Source of the DNA: Curvibacter delicatus NBRC 14919
GTDB taxonomy: Bacteria > Pseudomonadota > Gammaproteobacteria > Burkholderiales > Burkholderiaceae_C
Direction: 5' to 3'
NCBI RefSeq assembly: GCF_001592265.1
Contig: NZ_BCWP01000003.1
Coordinates: 1 to 64,000, forward strand
Length of the DNA stretch: 64,000 nt
Below, one piece after another: positions 8,009-17,388 of this stretch; the first letter of the stretch is position 1; each line of letters opens with the position of its first letter. A model generated the notes under the pieces. The model had not been told where the DNA came from, ran no database searches, and saw only the letters and a list, made by a program, of their open reading frames with translations. A program made the position numbers and the translations under genes.

Positions 8009-9271
8009 ATGAACACACGAACGAAGGTTGGCATTGACCAGCTTTGCATCGGCATGCACGTCAAGCTCGACGGTTGGGTCGGGCACCCTTTCCTCTTCAG
8101 CAGTTTCAAGATCAAGGACCAAAAGCAGCTCGACACCCTGCGCTCCCTGGGGCTGAAGGAGATCGAATACCTGCCCCAAAAGAGCGATGCCAAGCCGCTC
8201 CCGATACCGGTCCAGCCCGCTGCGCCGGCCGCGCCCGCCGTCGAGGCCACCGCGATGGACGAGCTGATGAAGCAGAAGAAGGAACGCATCGAGTCCTTGC
8301 GCCAGGAGATGGCACAAATCCAGGCTGCCGAGCGCAAATATGTCAAGACTGCCAATGCCGTCAAGAACGTCATGCGCCTGGCCAACAACAACCCGGCCCA
8401 GGCCGCCGAGCAGGCCAACGAAATTGCGGCCCAGCTGAGCGAGATTTTTCTTGCCCGACAGAACCCCTTCATCCACCTGATGGGCGACAACGCGTCCGAC
8501 AGCAGCTCACACTTCCACAGCCTCAACGTGACGATGCTGGCGCTGATCCTGGCCCATGCCGTCGGCATCGAGGATGCGCAGACCCTGCGCGACATCGCGC
8601 AAGGCGCCATGCTGCACGACATCGGCAAGGTCATGGTCCCCAGCCAGGTCCTGCTCAAGGACGAGGAGCTGACCCCATCCGAAACCAAGCTGCTGGAAAT
8701 GCACCCGGGCTACGGTATCAAGCTCATGCAACCGGTGGAGGCACTGCCACGCCGGGTCAGGGAAATCATCCTGTTCCATCACGAGATGGCCGATGGCAGC
8801 GGCTATCCCAAAGGCCTGAAGGGTGACGAAATCGACCAGGCCGTGCGCATCGTCACCATCGCCAACACCTACGACAACCTGTGCAACCAGCGTGTCAGTG
8901 CACGCTGCAAGACGCCGTCGGAAGCCCTGTCCTTCATGTACAAGACGGAGGGCGCCAAATACGACAAGACCCTGCTGTCGGCCTTCATCAAGTCCATGGG
9001 CATCTACCCGCCTGGCACCATCGTCATGCTCAAGAGCGGCAAGGTCGGCATCGTGATGTCGATCGACTCCTCCGACCTGCTGCATCCCAATCTGATGCTG
9101 TACGACGCGGCCATCCCCAAGAACCAGGCGGCCATCGTCAACCTGCGCCGCGACCTGGACGACTCCGTGGACCGCACCCTGCGTCCCGCGGCACTGCCCA
9201 AGCCGGTGTTCGACTACCTGAGCCCGCGCAAGCACATCAGCTACTTTGTGGAAAACGCCGGATCAGCCTAG
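8009..9271 (+). CDS. HD-GYP domain cyclic-di-GMP phosphodiesterase with DUF3391 N terminus
   Basis: A 420-residue cytoplasmic protein. The N-terminal 75 or so residues match DUF3391 (IDQLCIGMHVKLDGWVGHPFLFSSFKI). A charged linker or coiled coil follows at about 90-125. The HD-GYP domain covers about 165-345, with the metal-binding HD at 203-204 (MLHDIGK) and the motif HHEMADGSGYPKGL at 257-270. The canonical Arg after HHE is Met here, but the GSGYP core is intact, so hydrolysis of c-di-GMP is expected. It sits among chemoreceptors and a GGDEF gene, which suggests a motility and biofilm role. The start ATG at 8009 is the only one before the DUF3391 motif. Confidence 0.92.
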   Translation: MNTRTKVGIDQLCIGMHVKLDGWVGHPFLFSSFKIKDQKQLDTLRSLGLKEIEYLPQKSDAKPLPIPVQPAAPAAPAVEATAMDELMKQKKERIESLRQEMAQIQAAERKYVKTANAVKNVMRLANNNPAQAAEQANEIAAQLSEIFLARQNPFIHLMGDNASDSSSHFHSLNVTMLALILAHAVGIEDAQTLRDIAQGAMLHDIGKVMVPSQVLLKDEELTPSETKLLEMHPGYGIKLMQPVEALPRRVREIILFHHEMADGSGYPKGLKGDEIDQAVRIVTIANTYDNLCNQRVSARCKTPSEALSFMYKTEGAKYDKTLLSAFIKSMGIYPPGTIVMLKSGKVGIVMSIDSSDLLHPNLMLYDAAIPKNQAAIVNLRRDLDDSVDRTLRPAALPKPVFDYLSPRKHISYFVENAGSA

Positions 9272-9551
9272 GCTGCATCTGGCTGCCGACGCCAGCGACG
9301 TGCGAAGTCACCAAAACGACACACAGCGCCAAGGCGGGCAAACCTATAATTCCGGCACTGGTTCGGACCCGCCAAGCCATCACGCATGGCCGTTCGTTGC
9401 CAGTCGTCCGACATCTAAAGCGCAAACTGCCGCAGAAAGCAGTCTCGAATCAGCGCACTGAACTTCGCCTCATCTGTCACAGTTGCAAGATATCCGTCCA
9501 AAGACCTCTTTCTTCCGCGGTATCTGAACATCCTCTTCAAAAAGCACGACC

Positions 9552-11132
9552 ATGTTTCTGAACAACCTCTCGATCAGCAAGCGCCTGGCGCTGGTACTGG
9601 GCGCCATTCTGGCCCTGTTCATGGCCAGCAGCATCTTCACCATCCTGAAGCTGAGCCAGCTTGGCCATGAAATCGACACCATGGTGCAGGACAACGTCAA
9701 GGCCGAGCGTGCCGGCGCCGACTGGCTGCGCCACACCACGGCCGGTGTGCAGCGCGCCGCCGCCATCGCCAAGAGCAGCGACCCCAGTCTGATCGCCTAC
9801 TTCGCACCGGCGACGGCCGAGTCGATCAAGCAGACCAATGTGTTGCAGAAGTTCATCGAAGAAAAAATGGACACGCCCGAGGAGCGCCAGCTGTTCGACA
9901 AGGCCGGCGAGCTGCGCAAAGGCTACCTGGCTGCACGCGAAGAAGTGAACAAACTCAAGCAGGCCGGCGACCTGGAAGGTGCCAACAAGGTCTTCAACGA
10001 ACGCTTCGAGCCGACGTCACGCGACTATCTGGCCAGCGTGCAGAAGATGGTGGATGCCCAGCGTGCCCAGCTTGACGAAGCCGCCAAGCGGGCTGAGGGC
10101 CTGCGCTCGCAAAGCAGCACGCTGCTGCTGGTCAGCAGCGTGCTCAGCCTGGTGCTGGGCATTGTGCTGGCTGTGCTGCTGGCACGCAGCATCATCCAGC
10201 CGCTGCGCCATGCGGAAACCATGGCCCAGGCGATTGCCGACATGGACCTGACCGGCGCCCCGCAAAGCAGCTATGCCAACGACGAGACCGGCCATCTGTT
10301 ACGCGCCCTGGACCGGATGCGTGCAGCACTGCAGAACTCGCTGAGCCAGGTGCGCCGTGTGGTGGACAACGTCTCCACCGCCAGCGTGCAGATCGCCACC
10401 GGCAACAAGGACCTCAGCGCCCGCACCGAGCAGACCGCCAGCAACCTGGAAGAAACCGCCAGCTCGATGGAAGAACTCACCAGCACCGTGCGCCAGAGCG
10501 CCGACTCGGCACGGCAGGCCAACCAGCTCGCCTCCTCCGCGGCCGAAGTGGCCCAGCGCGGCGGCCAGGTGGTCTCGCAAGTGGTGTCCACCATGGACGA
10601 GATCAACGCCAGCTCGCGGAAGATTGCCGACATCATCAGCGTGATCGACGGCATCGCCTTCCAAACCAACATCCTGGCCCTGAACGCGGCCGTGGAAGCC
10701 GCCCGCGCCGGTGAACAGGGTCGCGGTTTTGCCGTGGTGGCCAGCGAGGTGCGCAGTCTGGCCGGCCGCAGCGCCGAGGCTGCCAAGGAAATCAAGTCGC
10801 TGATCGACGCCAGCGTCAGCAGCGTGGCATCGGGCTCCCAGCAAGTGCAGGAAGCCGGCAGCACGATGAACGAGATCGTGGCCAGCGTCAGCCGCGTGAC
10901 CGACATCATCGGCGAGATCAGCGCCGCCGCCTCCGAGCAGAGCCAGGGCATCAGCCAGGTCAATGTCGCCGTCAACCAGCTCGACCAGATGACACAGCAG
11001 AATGCCGCCTTGGTGGAAGAATCCACCGCTGCCGCTGAAAGCCTGCAGGAGCAGGCCCGCCTGCTGGCTGAGGCCGTGAGCGCCTTCAAGCTCAATGTGG
11101 CCGGCAACAGCAGCCTGCTGCAGCTGCGCTGA
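9552..11132 (+). CDS. Methyl-accepting chemotaxis protein
   Basis: A 526-residue chemoreceptor. Transmembrane helix 1 is at about 11-31, a four-helix-bundle type periplasmic sensor at about 32-190, transmembrane helix 2 at about 191-213, HAMP to about 265, and a long signalling domain. The conserved tip ([19 protein letters not shown]) starts near residue 365. The C terminus has no CheR-binding pentapeptide. In the 280-base region upstream a TATAAT stands at 9345-9350 with no good -35, and no sigma-28 or sigma-54 promoter was found. The ligand is unknown. Confidence 0.94.
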   Translation: MFLNNLSISKRLALVLGAILALFMASSIFTILKLSQLGHEIDTMVQDNVKAERAGADWLRHTTAGVQRAAAIAKSSDPSLIAYFAPATAESIKQTNVLQKFIEEKMDTPEERQLFDKAGELRKGYLAAREEVNKLKQAGDLEGANKVFNERFEPTSRDYLASVQKMVDAQRAQLDEAAKRAEGLRSQSSTLLLVSSVLSLVLGIVLAVLLARSIIQPLRHAETMAQAIADMDLTGAPQSSYANDETGHLLRALDRMRAALQNSLSQVRRVVDNVSTASVQIATGNKDLSARTEQTASNLEETASSMEELTSTVRQSADSARQANQLASSAAEVAQRGGQVVSQVVSTMDEINASSRKIADIISVIDGIAFQTNILALNAAVEAARAGEQGRGFAVVASEVRSLAGRSAEAAKEIKSLIDASVSSVASGSQQVQEAGSTMNEIVASVSRVTDIIGEISAAASEQSQGISQVNVAVNQLDQMTQQNAALVEESTAAAESLQEQARLLAEAVSAFKLNVAGNSSLLQLR

Positions 11133-11143
11133 GTCAGGCTTGG

Positions 11144-11172
11144 AATGCTACTGAATCAGTAGCATTGCGCGC
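11144..11172. repeat. Diverged copy of a short dispersed palindromic repeat
   Basis: AATGCTACTGA and TCAGTAGCATT form a near-perfect dyad, followed by GCGCGC. Aligned without gaps to 33191-33219 it agrees at 19 of 29 positions, including ATGCTACT, TAGC and CGCGC. It stands directly after the chemoreceptor stop and could also act as a transcript-end hairpin. Membership in the same repeat family as 33194-33219 and 60270-60295 is probable rather than certain. Confidence 0.45.
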
Positions 11173-11205
11173 TGATTCGATGAGGACCGGATGTCAATCC
11201 GGCCC

Positions 11206-11577
11206 TTATTTTTTGGCGTCGATCACTTCCGCTGCCGAGCGGAAGGCATCCACGGCGGTGGGTACGCCGCAGTAGATGCTGGCGTGCAGCAGCACTTCCT
11301 GAATCTCGGTGACCGTGGCGCCGTTGTTGAGTGCGCCGCGCACATGGCCCTTGAGTTCGTGTTGCTTGCCCAGGGCGGTCAGCATGGCCACGGTAATGAG
11401 GCTGCGCGTCTTGCGGTCCAGCCCCTCGCGCTGCCACACATCACCCCAGGCGTTGCGGGTGATGTAGTGCTGCATCGGCAGCGTGAACTCGGTGGCGTTG
11501 GCAAAGGCATTGGCCACAAAGTCCTCACCCATCACCTGTTTGCGCGTGGCCAGGCCTTTTTCGTACTCGGCGTCCAT
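11206..11577 (-). CDS. Carboxymuconolactone decarboxylase family protein (PcaC-like)
   Basis: A 123-residue protein covering the whole carboxymuconolactone decarboxylase fold, with the family segment REGLDRKTRSLITVAML, then ALG, HVRGALNNGATVTEIQEV and the end segment YCGVPTAVDAFR. The length and motifs match PcaC, which converts 4-carboxymuconolactone to 3-oxoadipate enol-lactone in the protocatechuate branch. No other pca genes are nearby, so the assignment to that exact reaction is uncertain. The start ATG at 11577 follows AGGAGA. It is divergent from another protein of the same superfamily, 80 bases away. Confidence 0.83.
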   Translation of the reverse strand: MDAEYEKGLATRKQVMGEDFVANAFANATEFTLPMQHYITRNAWGDVWQREGLDRKTRSLITVAMLTALGKQHELKGHVRGALNNGATVTEIQEVLLHASIYCGVPTAVDAFRSAAEVIDAKK

Positions 11578-11657
11578 GAATGGTTCTCCTGAGATGAGCT
11601 GCAAGTTGCGTGTAAAGCGCCAAGCATAATCTGCGGCAGAACAACGAGGAGACACCC

Positions 11658-12230
11658 ATGAGCCGCTACCCCCACCCCGAGATCAAAGACCTGCCCGAAG
11701 ACATCCGCACCAAGATACTGGAAGTGCAGGAGAAGGCCGGTTTCGTGCCCAACGTCTTCCTGGCATTGGCACGCCGCCCAGCCGAGTGGCGCGCCTTCTT
11801 CGCCTACCACGATGCCCTCATGCTCAAAGAGGACTCGGGCCTGACCAAGGGCGACCGCGAGATGATCGTCACTACCACCAGCGCGGCCAATCAATGCCTG
11901 TACTGCGTGGTGGCGCACGGCGCCATCCTGCGCATCTACGAGAAAAAGCCGCTGGTGGCCGATCAGGTGGCGGTGAACTACCGCAAGGCCGACATCACGC
12001 CGCGCCAGCGCGCCATGCTCGACTTCGCCATGAAGGTCTGCCTGCGCTCGCATGAAGTCGAAGAGGCCGACTTCACCGCCCTGCATGCCCATGGTTTCAG
12101 CGATGAAGACATCTGGGACATTGCGGCCATCACCGCCTTCTTCGGCCTGTCCAACCGCATGGCCTCTTTCAGCAACATGATGCCGAACCCCGAGTTCTAT
12201 CTGATGGGGCGGGTACCGAAGCAGAAGTAG
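11658..12230 (+). CDS. AhpD-like peroxidase-related protein (CMD superfamily)
   Basis: A 190-residue protein of the peroxidase-related branch of the carboxymuconolactone decarboxylase/AhpD superfamily. The redox motif is Cys80-Leu-Tyr-Cys83 followed by His87 (QCLYCVVAHG), as in AhpD-type proteins, and a conserved Phe-Asn/Ser-Arg-Met segment (FFGLSNRMASF) is near the C terminus. It may act as an alkylhydroperoxidase or thiol-redox enzyme. The start has GAGGAGACACCC upstream. It is divergent from the PcaC-like gene. The true substrate is unknown. Confidence 0.85.
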   Translation: MSRYPHPEIKDLPEDIRTKILEVQEKAGFVPNVFLALARRPAEWRAFFAYHDALMLKEDSGLTKGDREMIVTTTSAANQCLYCVVAHGAILRIYEKKPLVADQVAVNYRKADITPRQRAMLDFAMKVCLRSHEVEEADFTALHAHGFSDEDIWDIAAITAFFGLSNRMASFSNMMPNPEFYLMGRVPKQK

Positions 12231-12260
12231 TCCGGGCGCCGCCGCCCACAGGAAACCGAC

Positions 12261-13088
12261 ATGAACATACCGCATCGCCGACCTGCCCTGGCATGGGCCC
12301 TCAGCCTACTGCTGGCTGCACTGGCGGCTGGTCCTGTCACAGCACAGACGCCCACACCACACGAGGGCGGCATCGGTGTTGTTGTCATGCACGGCAAGGG
12401 AGGGGACCCCAACAAATTTGTCCCCCCGCTGGCCTCCGCGCTCAAGGAGCAGGGCTGGCAGGTCGCCAATCTGGAAATGCCCTGGTCCGGGCGGCGCAAC
12501 TACGATGTCCCCGTCCGCCAAGCCGTGGCCGAGGTGGATGCGGCACTGCAGGCAATGCGTGCGCAGGGTGCGCGCAAGCTGTTCATCGCCGGCCACAGCC
12601 TGGGTGGCCTGTTCACCTTCTACCTCGGCAGCCAGCTCAAGGAGGACGGACTCATCGCCATCGCGCCAGGCGGCAGCCCGGCCAGCATGGTGTACGGGGA
12701 CAAGCTCGGAGACACCCTGCAGGAGGCCCGCCGCCTGGTCACAGAAGGCAAGGGCACCGACAAGGTTCGGCTACTGGACTATGAAGGCTCCCGTGGCACC
12801 TACCCGATCGTCACGCCGCCGGCCGCCTACGTGGACTGGTTCGACCCGGCGGGCGCCCTGAACCAGACGGCGGCGCTGGAACACCTCGATCCGGCGACCC
12901 CCATCCTGCTCGTTGTACCCACGCGGGACTATCCGGCCCTGCTGCGGCTCAAGCAGGCGACGGCCGCCGCCCTGCCCCGCCATCCGCAGACCCGGCTGTA
13001 TGAGCCGGACGCTTCCCACCTGGAAGCCCCTGCGGTCGCCGCACCCGAAATCATCCGCTGGATCCAGGCCGTCGCCGGCACCCACTAG
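12261..13088 (+). CDS. Secreted alpha/beta hydrolase of unknown substrate
   Basis: A 275-residue protein with a clear Sec signal peptide (about 1-29, cut after VTAQ), so it acts in the periplasm. The alpha/beta-hydrolase fold shows an oxyanion-region motif HGKGGDP near residue 44, the nucleophile Ser113 in GHSLGG, a probable Asp in PTRDYPALL, and His in DASHLEAP near the C terminus. It may be an esterase or lipase-like enzyme. It starts 30 bases after the AhpD-like gene, so the two may share a transcript, but there is no clear functional link. Confidence 0.82.
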   Translation: MNIPHRRPALAWALSLLLAALAAGPVTAQTPTPHEGGIGVVVMHGKGGDPNKFVPPLASALKEQGWQVANLEMPWSGRRNYDVPVRQAVAEVDAALQAMRAQGARKLFIAGHSLGGLFTFYLGSQLKEDGLIAIAPGGSPASMVYGDKLGDTLQEARRLVTEGKGTDKVRLLDYEGSRGTYPIVTPPAAYVDWFDPAGALNQTAALEHLDPATPILLVVPTRDYPALLRLKQATAAALPRHPQTRLYEPDASHLEAPAVAAPEIIRWIQAVAGTH

Positions 13089-13213
13089 GCGCTGACCGGC
13101 TCCGGGCCAGCACTGGCCAGACGGCCACGCTTGTCATGCCGGCCTGTGGCCACTATGCTTCGCTCCCCGGCCCTGTCACGCGGCACTCCCGCCGCCGCCG
13201 GGCAGGAGCATCC

Positions 13214-13672
13214 ATGAGTCGATTCAAGTTTCTCACCTCCCTGTTCCTCATCCTGTGCAGCCAGGCCACCTGGGCCGCTGACACCACGCCCAGCACACCG
13301 CCGCCGCCCAGCGAACTGAAGCAGGCGCGTGCGCTGATCGAGAAAAAGGACTGGGCCGGCGCTGCCGACGTACTGGGCAGTTTCACCCGCAGCAACCCGT
13401 CCAATGCCGACGGCTTCAACCTGCTGGGTTACAGCTTGCGCCACCTCAAGCGCTATGACGATGCGCTGGCCGCCTACAAGAAAGCCCTGACGCTGGACCC
13501 CAAGCACCGCGGCGCCCATGAGTACATCGGCGAGGCCTACATCGAGCTGGGCCAGCTCGACAAGGCCAAGCAGCACCTCGATGCACTGGACAAGATCTGC
13601 ACCTTCTCCTGCGAGGAATACCGCGACCTGAAGAAGGCTTATGAGATGGCCAGCAAGGCCAAAAACAACTGA
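13214..13672 (+). CDS. Periplasmic tetratricopeptide-repeat protein
   Basis: A 152-residue protein with a signal peptide (about 1-21, ending TWA) and two to three TPR units at about 37-140 (ADGFNLLGYSLRHLKRYDDAL, then HRGAHEYIGEAYIELGQLDKA). Two cysteines lie close together near the C terminus (CTFSC), possibly a disulphide. The open frame begins at 13136, but the ATG at 13214 follows GGCAGGAGC and starts the signal peptide. TPRs bind other proteins; no partner is evident. The stop is 15 bases from the convergent Lon-like gene. Confidence 0.83.
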   Translation: MSRFKFLTSLFLILCSQATWAADTTPSTPPPPSELKQARALIEKKDWAGAADVLGSFTRSNPSNADGFNLLGYSLRHLKRYDDALAAYKKALTLDPKHRGAHEYIGEAYIELGQLDKAKQHLDALDKICTFSCEEYRDLKKAYEMASKAKNN

Positions 13673-13687
13673 AGCAACTGAGACCGG

Positions 13688-16114
13688 CTACTTGAGCGTG
13701 CGCGGCCGGCGCTCCGGCTTGGCACCCGACGCCTGACAGGCCTTGCGGTAGTCTTGCAGCGTTTTTTGCGCCCGACCCAGCACCGTATCCGGCGGGTAAC
13801 CGCCCGCGCCCAACTCACCGAAAGGTAAGCCGGTGAGCAGTTCCATGCCTTCGCTGGCCAGCTCGGCGGTGTAGATGTGAAAGCGCCCCTGTGCCACCGC
13901 CTCTACCACCCGGCGGTCCAGCATCAGGTGGCGGCGGTTACGGCGCGGGATCAACACCCCCTGCTGGCCCGTCAGTCCCATCAGCTCGCAGCTGCGGAAA
14001 TAACCTTCGATCTTCTCGTTGATGCCGCCCACCGGCAGCATCTCGCCGCGCTGGTTCACCGCGCCCGTCACGGCAATGCCCTGCTGGAGCGGCGTATTGG
14101 CCAGCGCTGACAGCAGCGCATAGAACTCGGCACACGAGGCCGAATCGCCCTCCACCCCGCTGTACTCCTGCTCGAACACCACCGCTGCATTGAGCGCCAG
14201 CGGCGCGATATGGGCAAACAGCGAAGCCAGGTAGCTGTGCAGGATCAGCACGCCCTTGTCGTGGATGGGGCCGGACAGCTCCACCTCACGCTCGATGTTC
14301 AGCAGCCCTTCGTCGCCGGCATGGGTGCGCGCCGTCACCCGTACCGGGAAACCGAAGCGGTAGTCACCCAGGTCCACCACCGTCAGGCCATTGACCTGCG
14401 CCACCTTCTCGCCCTGCAAGTCCAACAGACGCTCGCCATCGAGGATGGTTTCCTGCAGGCGCTGCTCCGGATAGTCGTGGCGGTGGATCCGTGCCAGACG
14501 CGCGGCCTCGACGTCCTGCGCCTCCACCAGGGCGCCGCCGCGGGCGCGCGCCATGGCGGCGGCTTCCATCACCAGCGCCTCGGTATGGGCAAAGATGGCG
14601 CTCTGGCGCGTCTGGTCTTCGGCCTCGCGGTGTGCCTCCTCCAACATGGCCGCCACGGCGCCGGCGCTGAAGTGCGGCAGGCCCATCTTGCGGCAGGTGT
14701 GCGCCACGAAGATCGCTGTGGCCAGGCGTGATTCGTTGTTGGCAGTAAAACTCTCGGCAAAGTCCACCTTACAGCGGAAGCGGCGCGCGAATTCGGGGTC
14801 GCCCTCCTGCACCGCGTAGTACTCCTCTACCGAGGCAATCAGGATCAGCTTCACGTCCACGTCCACCGGCTCGGGCTGCAGCGAGACGGCTGCAATCGGC
14901 GCGTACATCATGCCCGGCTCCTCGATCTGCAGCCGGCCGCTGCGCAGGAAACGGCGCAGCTTCTCCCACACCGGCTCGTCGGCCAGCAGGTCTCGCAGGT
15001 GCAGCAACAGGAAACCGCCGTTCGCCTTGAGCAGACTGCCAGCGCGGATGCGCGAGAAGTCTGTCACCAGCACGTCGTTCTCGGTCTGGTACTCCACGCT
15101 GCCGAACAGCGTGCGGTACAGCGGGTTGTCTTCCACGATCACCGGCGCGCCTTCTCGGCCCTGGTTGTCCACCACCAGGTTCACGTGGTAGCGCGCCAGC
15201 ACCTCGGCCAGCGCCTGCAAGCGGATCTCCTCGCTCTCGGCCTCATCGCCGGACTGGAACAGTTCCAGGTTTTCCAGCACGTCGTGCTGCACCTGCTCCA
15301 GGTAGTGGCCGAGCTTGACCGTGTCCTTAATCTGCTTGCGCAGTTCGTTGCGGATCTCCTGCAGCTCATGCTCCAGCAGCGGCTTGATCATCTGCCGGCG
15401 CAGGGCTGCCAGCCCCTCGTTCATCACACGTTCCATGGCGCGGGTCTTGTCCAGGAAACGCGTGATCTCACCACGCAACTCCTCCTCCATGCGGTCGATC
15501 TCCACGCGCCGTTCTTTCGGCAATGACAGCGCCTTGCCCTCGGTCAGCGGCTCGCCCTTGTCGTCGCGCAGGGTGAAGACCATGTGGCCCGACTCGCGGA
15601 TCAGCGCGAAGTTACGCGCCTCGGCATAGGCGTCCAACTCAGCGTAAGCGTGGTCTTCCTCTGCCTTGTAGGTCTTGGCAAGACGGTCGCGCTCGTCCTT
15701 GAAGTCGGGGCCGGCCAGGCGTTTGGGAATCTCGCTTTGCAGCGTCTTGATGAACTGCGTCATGAGCTGGCGCAGCTGCCGCCCTTGCCCGGCAGGCATG
15801 CGCAGCGCGCGCGGGTGCTCCGGCACATCGAAGTTGTGCAGGTAGCACAGGTCGGGCGGCACCGGCCGGCTGGCCGCCACCGCCCGCATCATCTCGCACA
15901 GCAGCGTGGTGCGCCCGCTCCCCACCTCGCCCAGCACAAAGAGGTTGTAATCCGGCTGGTCCATCTGCAGGCCGAAGCGCGCCGCCTGCTCGGCGCGCTC
16001 CTGCCCGATCCAGGGCAGCGGGTGGTGCAGCAGCTCGGACGTGTCGGCAAAACCCAGCGTCTGGGGCTCGATGGCCAGACGCAGCTCGGCAGGAGGGACT
16101 TGGATGATGGACAT
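13688..16114 (-). CDS. Lon-like ATP-dependent protease (AAA_32/LonH-type)
   Basis: An 808-residue protein. An N-terminal AAA-like module starts with a Walker-A-type motif GEVGSGRT (62-69) in which the usual Lys is Arg, as I recall for this Lon-like branch. A long helical insertion follows (about 110-270), then the second part of the AAA module and the Lon protease domain at about 575-770. The catalytic dyad is Ser658 (EGDSASCAE) and Lys701 (GGINEKIEGYF), spaced as in Lon. It lacks the Lon N-terminal substrate domain. The protein is probably a cytoplasmic quality-control protease. It seems monocistronic, 48 bases from the thioesterase gene. Confidence 0.9.
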   Translation of the reverse strand: MSIIQVPPAELRLAIEPQTLGFADTSELLHHPLPWIGQERAEQAARFGLQMDQPDYNLFVLGEVGSGRTTLLCEMMRAVAASRPVPPDLCYLHNFDVPEHPRALRMPAGQGRQLRQLMTQFIKTLQSEIPKRLAGPDFKDERDRLAKTYKAEEDHAYAELDAYAEARNFALIRESGHMVFTLRDDKGEPLTEGKALSLPKERRVEIDRMEEELRGEITRFLDKTRAMERVMNEGLAALRRQMIKPLLEHELQEIRNELRKQIKDTVKLGHYLEQVQHDVLENLELFQSGDEAESEEIRLQALAEVLARYHVNLVVDNQGREGAPVIVEDNPLYRTLFGSVEYQTENDVLVTDFSRIRAGSLLKANGGFLLLHLRDLLADEPVWEKLRRFLRSGRLQIEEPGMMYAPIAAVSLQPEPVDVDVKLILIASVEEYYAVQEGDPEFARRFRCKVDFAESFTANNESRLATAIFVAHTCRKMGLPHFSAGAVAAMLEEAHREAEDQTRQSAIFAHTEALVMEAAAMARARGGALVEAQDVEAARLARIHRHDYPEQRLQETILDGERLLDLQGEKVAQVNGLTVVDLGDYRFGFPVRVTARTHAGDEGLLNIEREVELSGPIHDKGVLILHSYLASLFAHIAPLALNAAVVFEQEYSGVEGDSASCAEFYALLSALANTPLQQGIAVTGAVNQRGEMLPVGGINEKIEGYFRSCELMGLTGQQGVLIPRRNRRHLMLDRRVVEAVAQGRFHIYTAELASEGMELLTGLPFGELGAGGYPPDTVLGRAQKTLQDYRKACQASGAKPERRPRTLK

Positions 16115-16162
16115 GGCAACAGACTGGATGAACCGCCTATTTTGCGCCCGCCCCAGGCTCGG

Positions 16163-16582
16163 TCAACTGACGAGCTGGCGCATCCGGTCCGGCAGCGTCA
16201 CCGCCTTCTGCTGCGGGAAATCCACCCAGATCACGGTGGCACCGCCGGCGGCGCTGATCAGACCCGGCTGGTCCACCCGCTCGATGGTGTGCCAGCTCTC
16301 GAAAGTGGTGCGCCCGGGGTCGCTGACATAGGTTTTCACCAGCACGTCACCCGGATATTCGAGCTGCTTGTAGAAATTGCAGAAGGCGTTGACGATCACC
16401 GGCCCCTGCCCCTGCGGGTCGGGTTCACAGTGGATGGTTCGGAACCACTCGATGCGCGCCGTCTCCAGGTAGCGGAAATAGACCGTGTTGTTGACGTGCC
16501 CCATGGCGTCCATGTCGCCCCAGCGGATGGGCATCGTCATCTCGGCCACCAGCTTCTTGTTGTCAGGCAATTCAATTTTCAT
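16163..16582 (-). CDS. Acyl-CoA thioesterase (4HBT hot-dog fold)
   Basis: A 139-residue hot-dog-fold protein with the 4-hydroxybenzoyl-CoA thioesterase signature WGDMDAMGHVNNTVYFRYLE near residues 20-39, including the catalytic Asp region. Its ATG overlaps the stop of the upstream SDR gene by four bases (ATGA), so the two are translated together. It probably hydrolyses an acyl-CoA. The pairing with an SDR and the nearby ETF-ubiquinone oxidoreductase suggests fatty-acid or short-chain acyl-CoA metabolism, which is inference. Confidence 0.9.
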   Translation of the reverse strand: MKIELPDNKKLVAEMTMPIRWGDMDAMGHVNNTVYFRYLETARIEWFRTIHCEPDPQGQGPVIVNAFCNFYKQLEYPGDVLVKTYVSDPGRTTFESWHTIERVDQPGLISAAGGATVIWVDFPQQKAVTLPDRMRQLVS

Positions 16583-17361
16583 GTGCCGAACCCGTCGTCA
16601 GCGGCAATCACCGCACCGTTGATGAAATGGCTTTCGTTGGAGCAGAGCATCACCAGCACGGCATCCAGGTCCTGCGGCTGGCCCACGCGCTTGCGCGGCA
16701 GCATGTTGATGAGCTTCTGCCCCTGCTCGGTCTGCCAGTGGTGGTGGTTGATCTCGGTGTCGATGTAACCCGGGCAGATGGCATTGACATTGATGCCGAA
16801 CTTGCCCCACTCCACCGCCATCGCTTTCGTCATGTGCACCACGGCCGCCTTGCTCATGCAATAGATGCCAATCTGCGGCAGCACCTTGAGCCCGGCCATG
16901 GAGGCAATGTTGACGATGCGCCCGCCGGTGAAGGTGCCGGGCGCCGCGCCTTTGGCGCGCGCCAGCATGCGCTTGCCCACCTCCTGCGCCACAAAAAAGG
17001 CGCCCTTGGTGTTGGTGTCCAGCACGTAGTTGTAGTCAGCCTCGGTCACGTCCACAATCCGCTGTGTGGTGCTCACCCCCGAGTTGTTGATCAGGATGTC
17101 GATCGAGCCGACTTCGGTCTCGGCCCGCGCCACGGCGGCCCGGATGGAGTCCACGTCGGTCACGTCGAGTTCCACCACGTGGGCGTCGCCACCCGCGCCT
17201 TCGATCTCGGCGCGCAGGTCCTTGAGCTTTTCCACCCGGCGGCTGGCCAGCACCACGGCGGCACCGGCCTGGGACAGGGTGCGGGCAAACTGCGCCCCCA
17301 GGCCGCCCGAGGCGCCGGTGATGAAGGCCACGCGGCCGGAGAGGTCGATGCTGTAAGCCAT
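16579..17361 (-). CDS. SDR-family NAD(P)-dependent oxidoreductase
   Basis: A 260-residue classical short-chain dehydrogenase. The cofactor motif TGASGGLG is at about residues 15-22, the catalytic Ser in NIASMAGL, and YxxxK in YCMSKAA. The motif NNSG (about 90) is also present. The substrate may be a 3-hydroxyacyl-CoA or a similar alcohol, judging from the coupled thioesterase. The start region faces the ETF-ubiquinone oxidoreductase gene across 152 bases, which contain the TetR-type palindrome at 17389-17400. Confidence 0.9.
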   Translation of the reverse strand: MAYSIDLSGRVAFITGASGGLGAQFARTLSQAGAAVVLASRRVEKLKDLRAEIEGAGGDAHVVELDVTDVDSIRAAVARAETEVGSIDILINNSGVSTTQRIVDVTEADYNYVLDTNTKGAFFVAQEVGKRMLARAKGAAPGTFTGGRIVNIASMAGLKVLPQIGIYCMSKAAVVHMTKAMAVEWGKFGINVNAICPGYIDTEINHHHWQTEQGQKLINMLPRKRVGQPQDLDAVLVMLCSNESHFINGAVIAADDGFGT

Positions 17362-17388
17362 GAAACTCGCCTTTCAAAAACAAAAATA

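Noticed and set aside
9345-9385. TATAAT followed by a GGTTCGGACC segment that resembles the T arm of a tRNA
   Set aside because: No acceptor, D or anticodon stems can be formed around it and the T stem does not pair.
9416-9440. TAAA upstream of the first chemoreceptor as a sigma-28 promoter
   Set aside because: The sequence 15 bases downstream (GAAAGCAG) does not resemble GCCGATAA.
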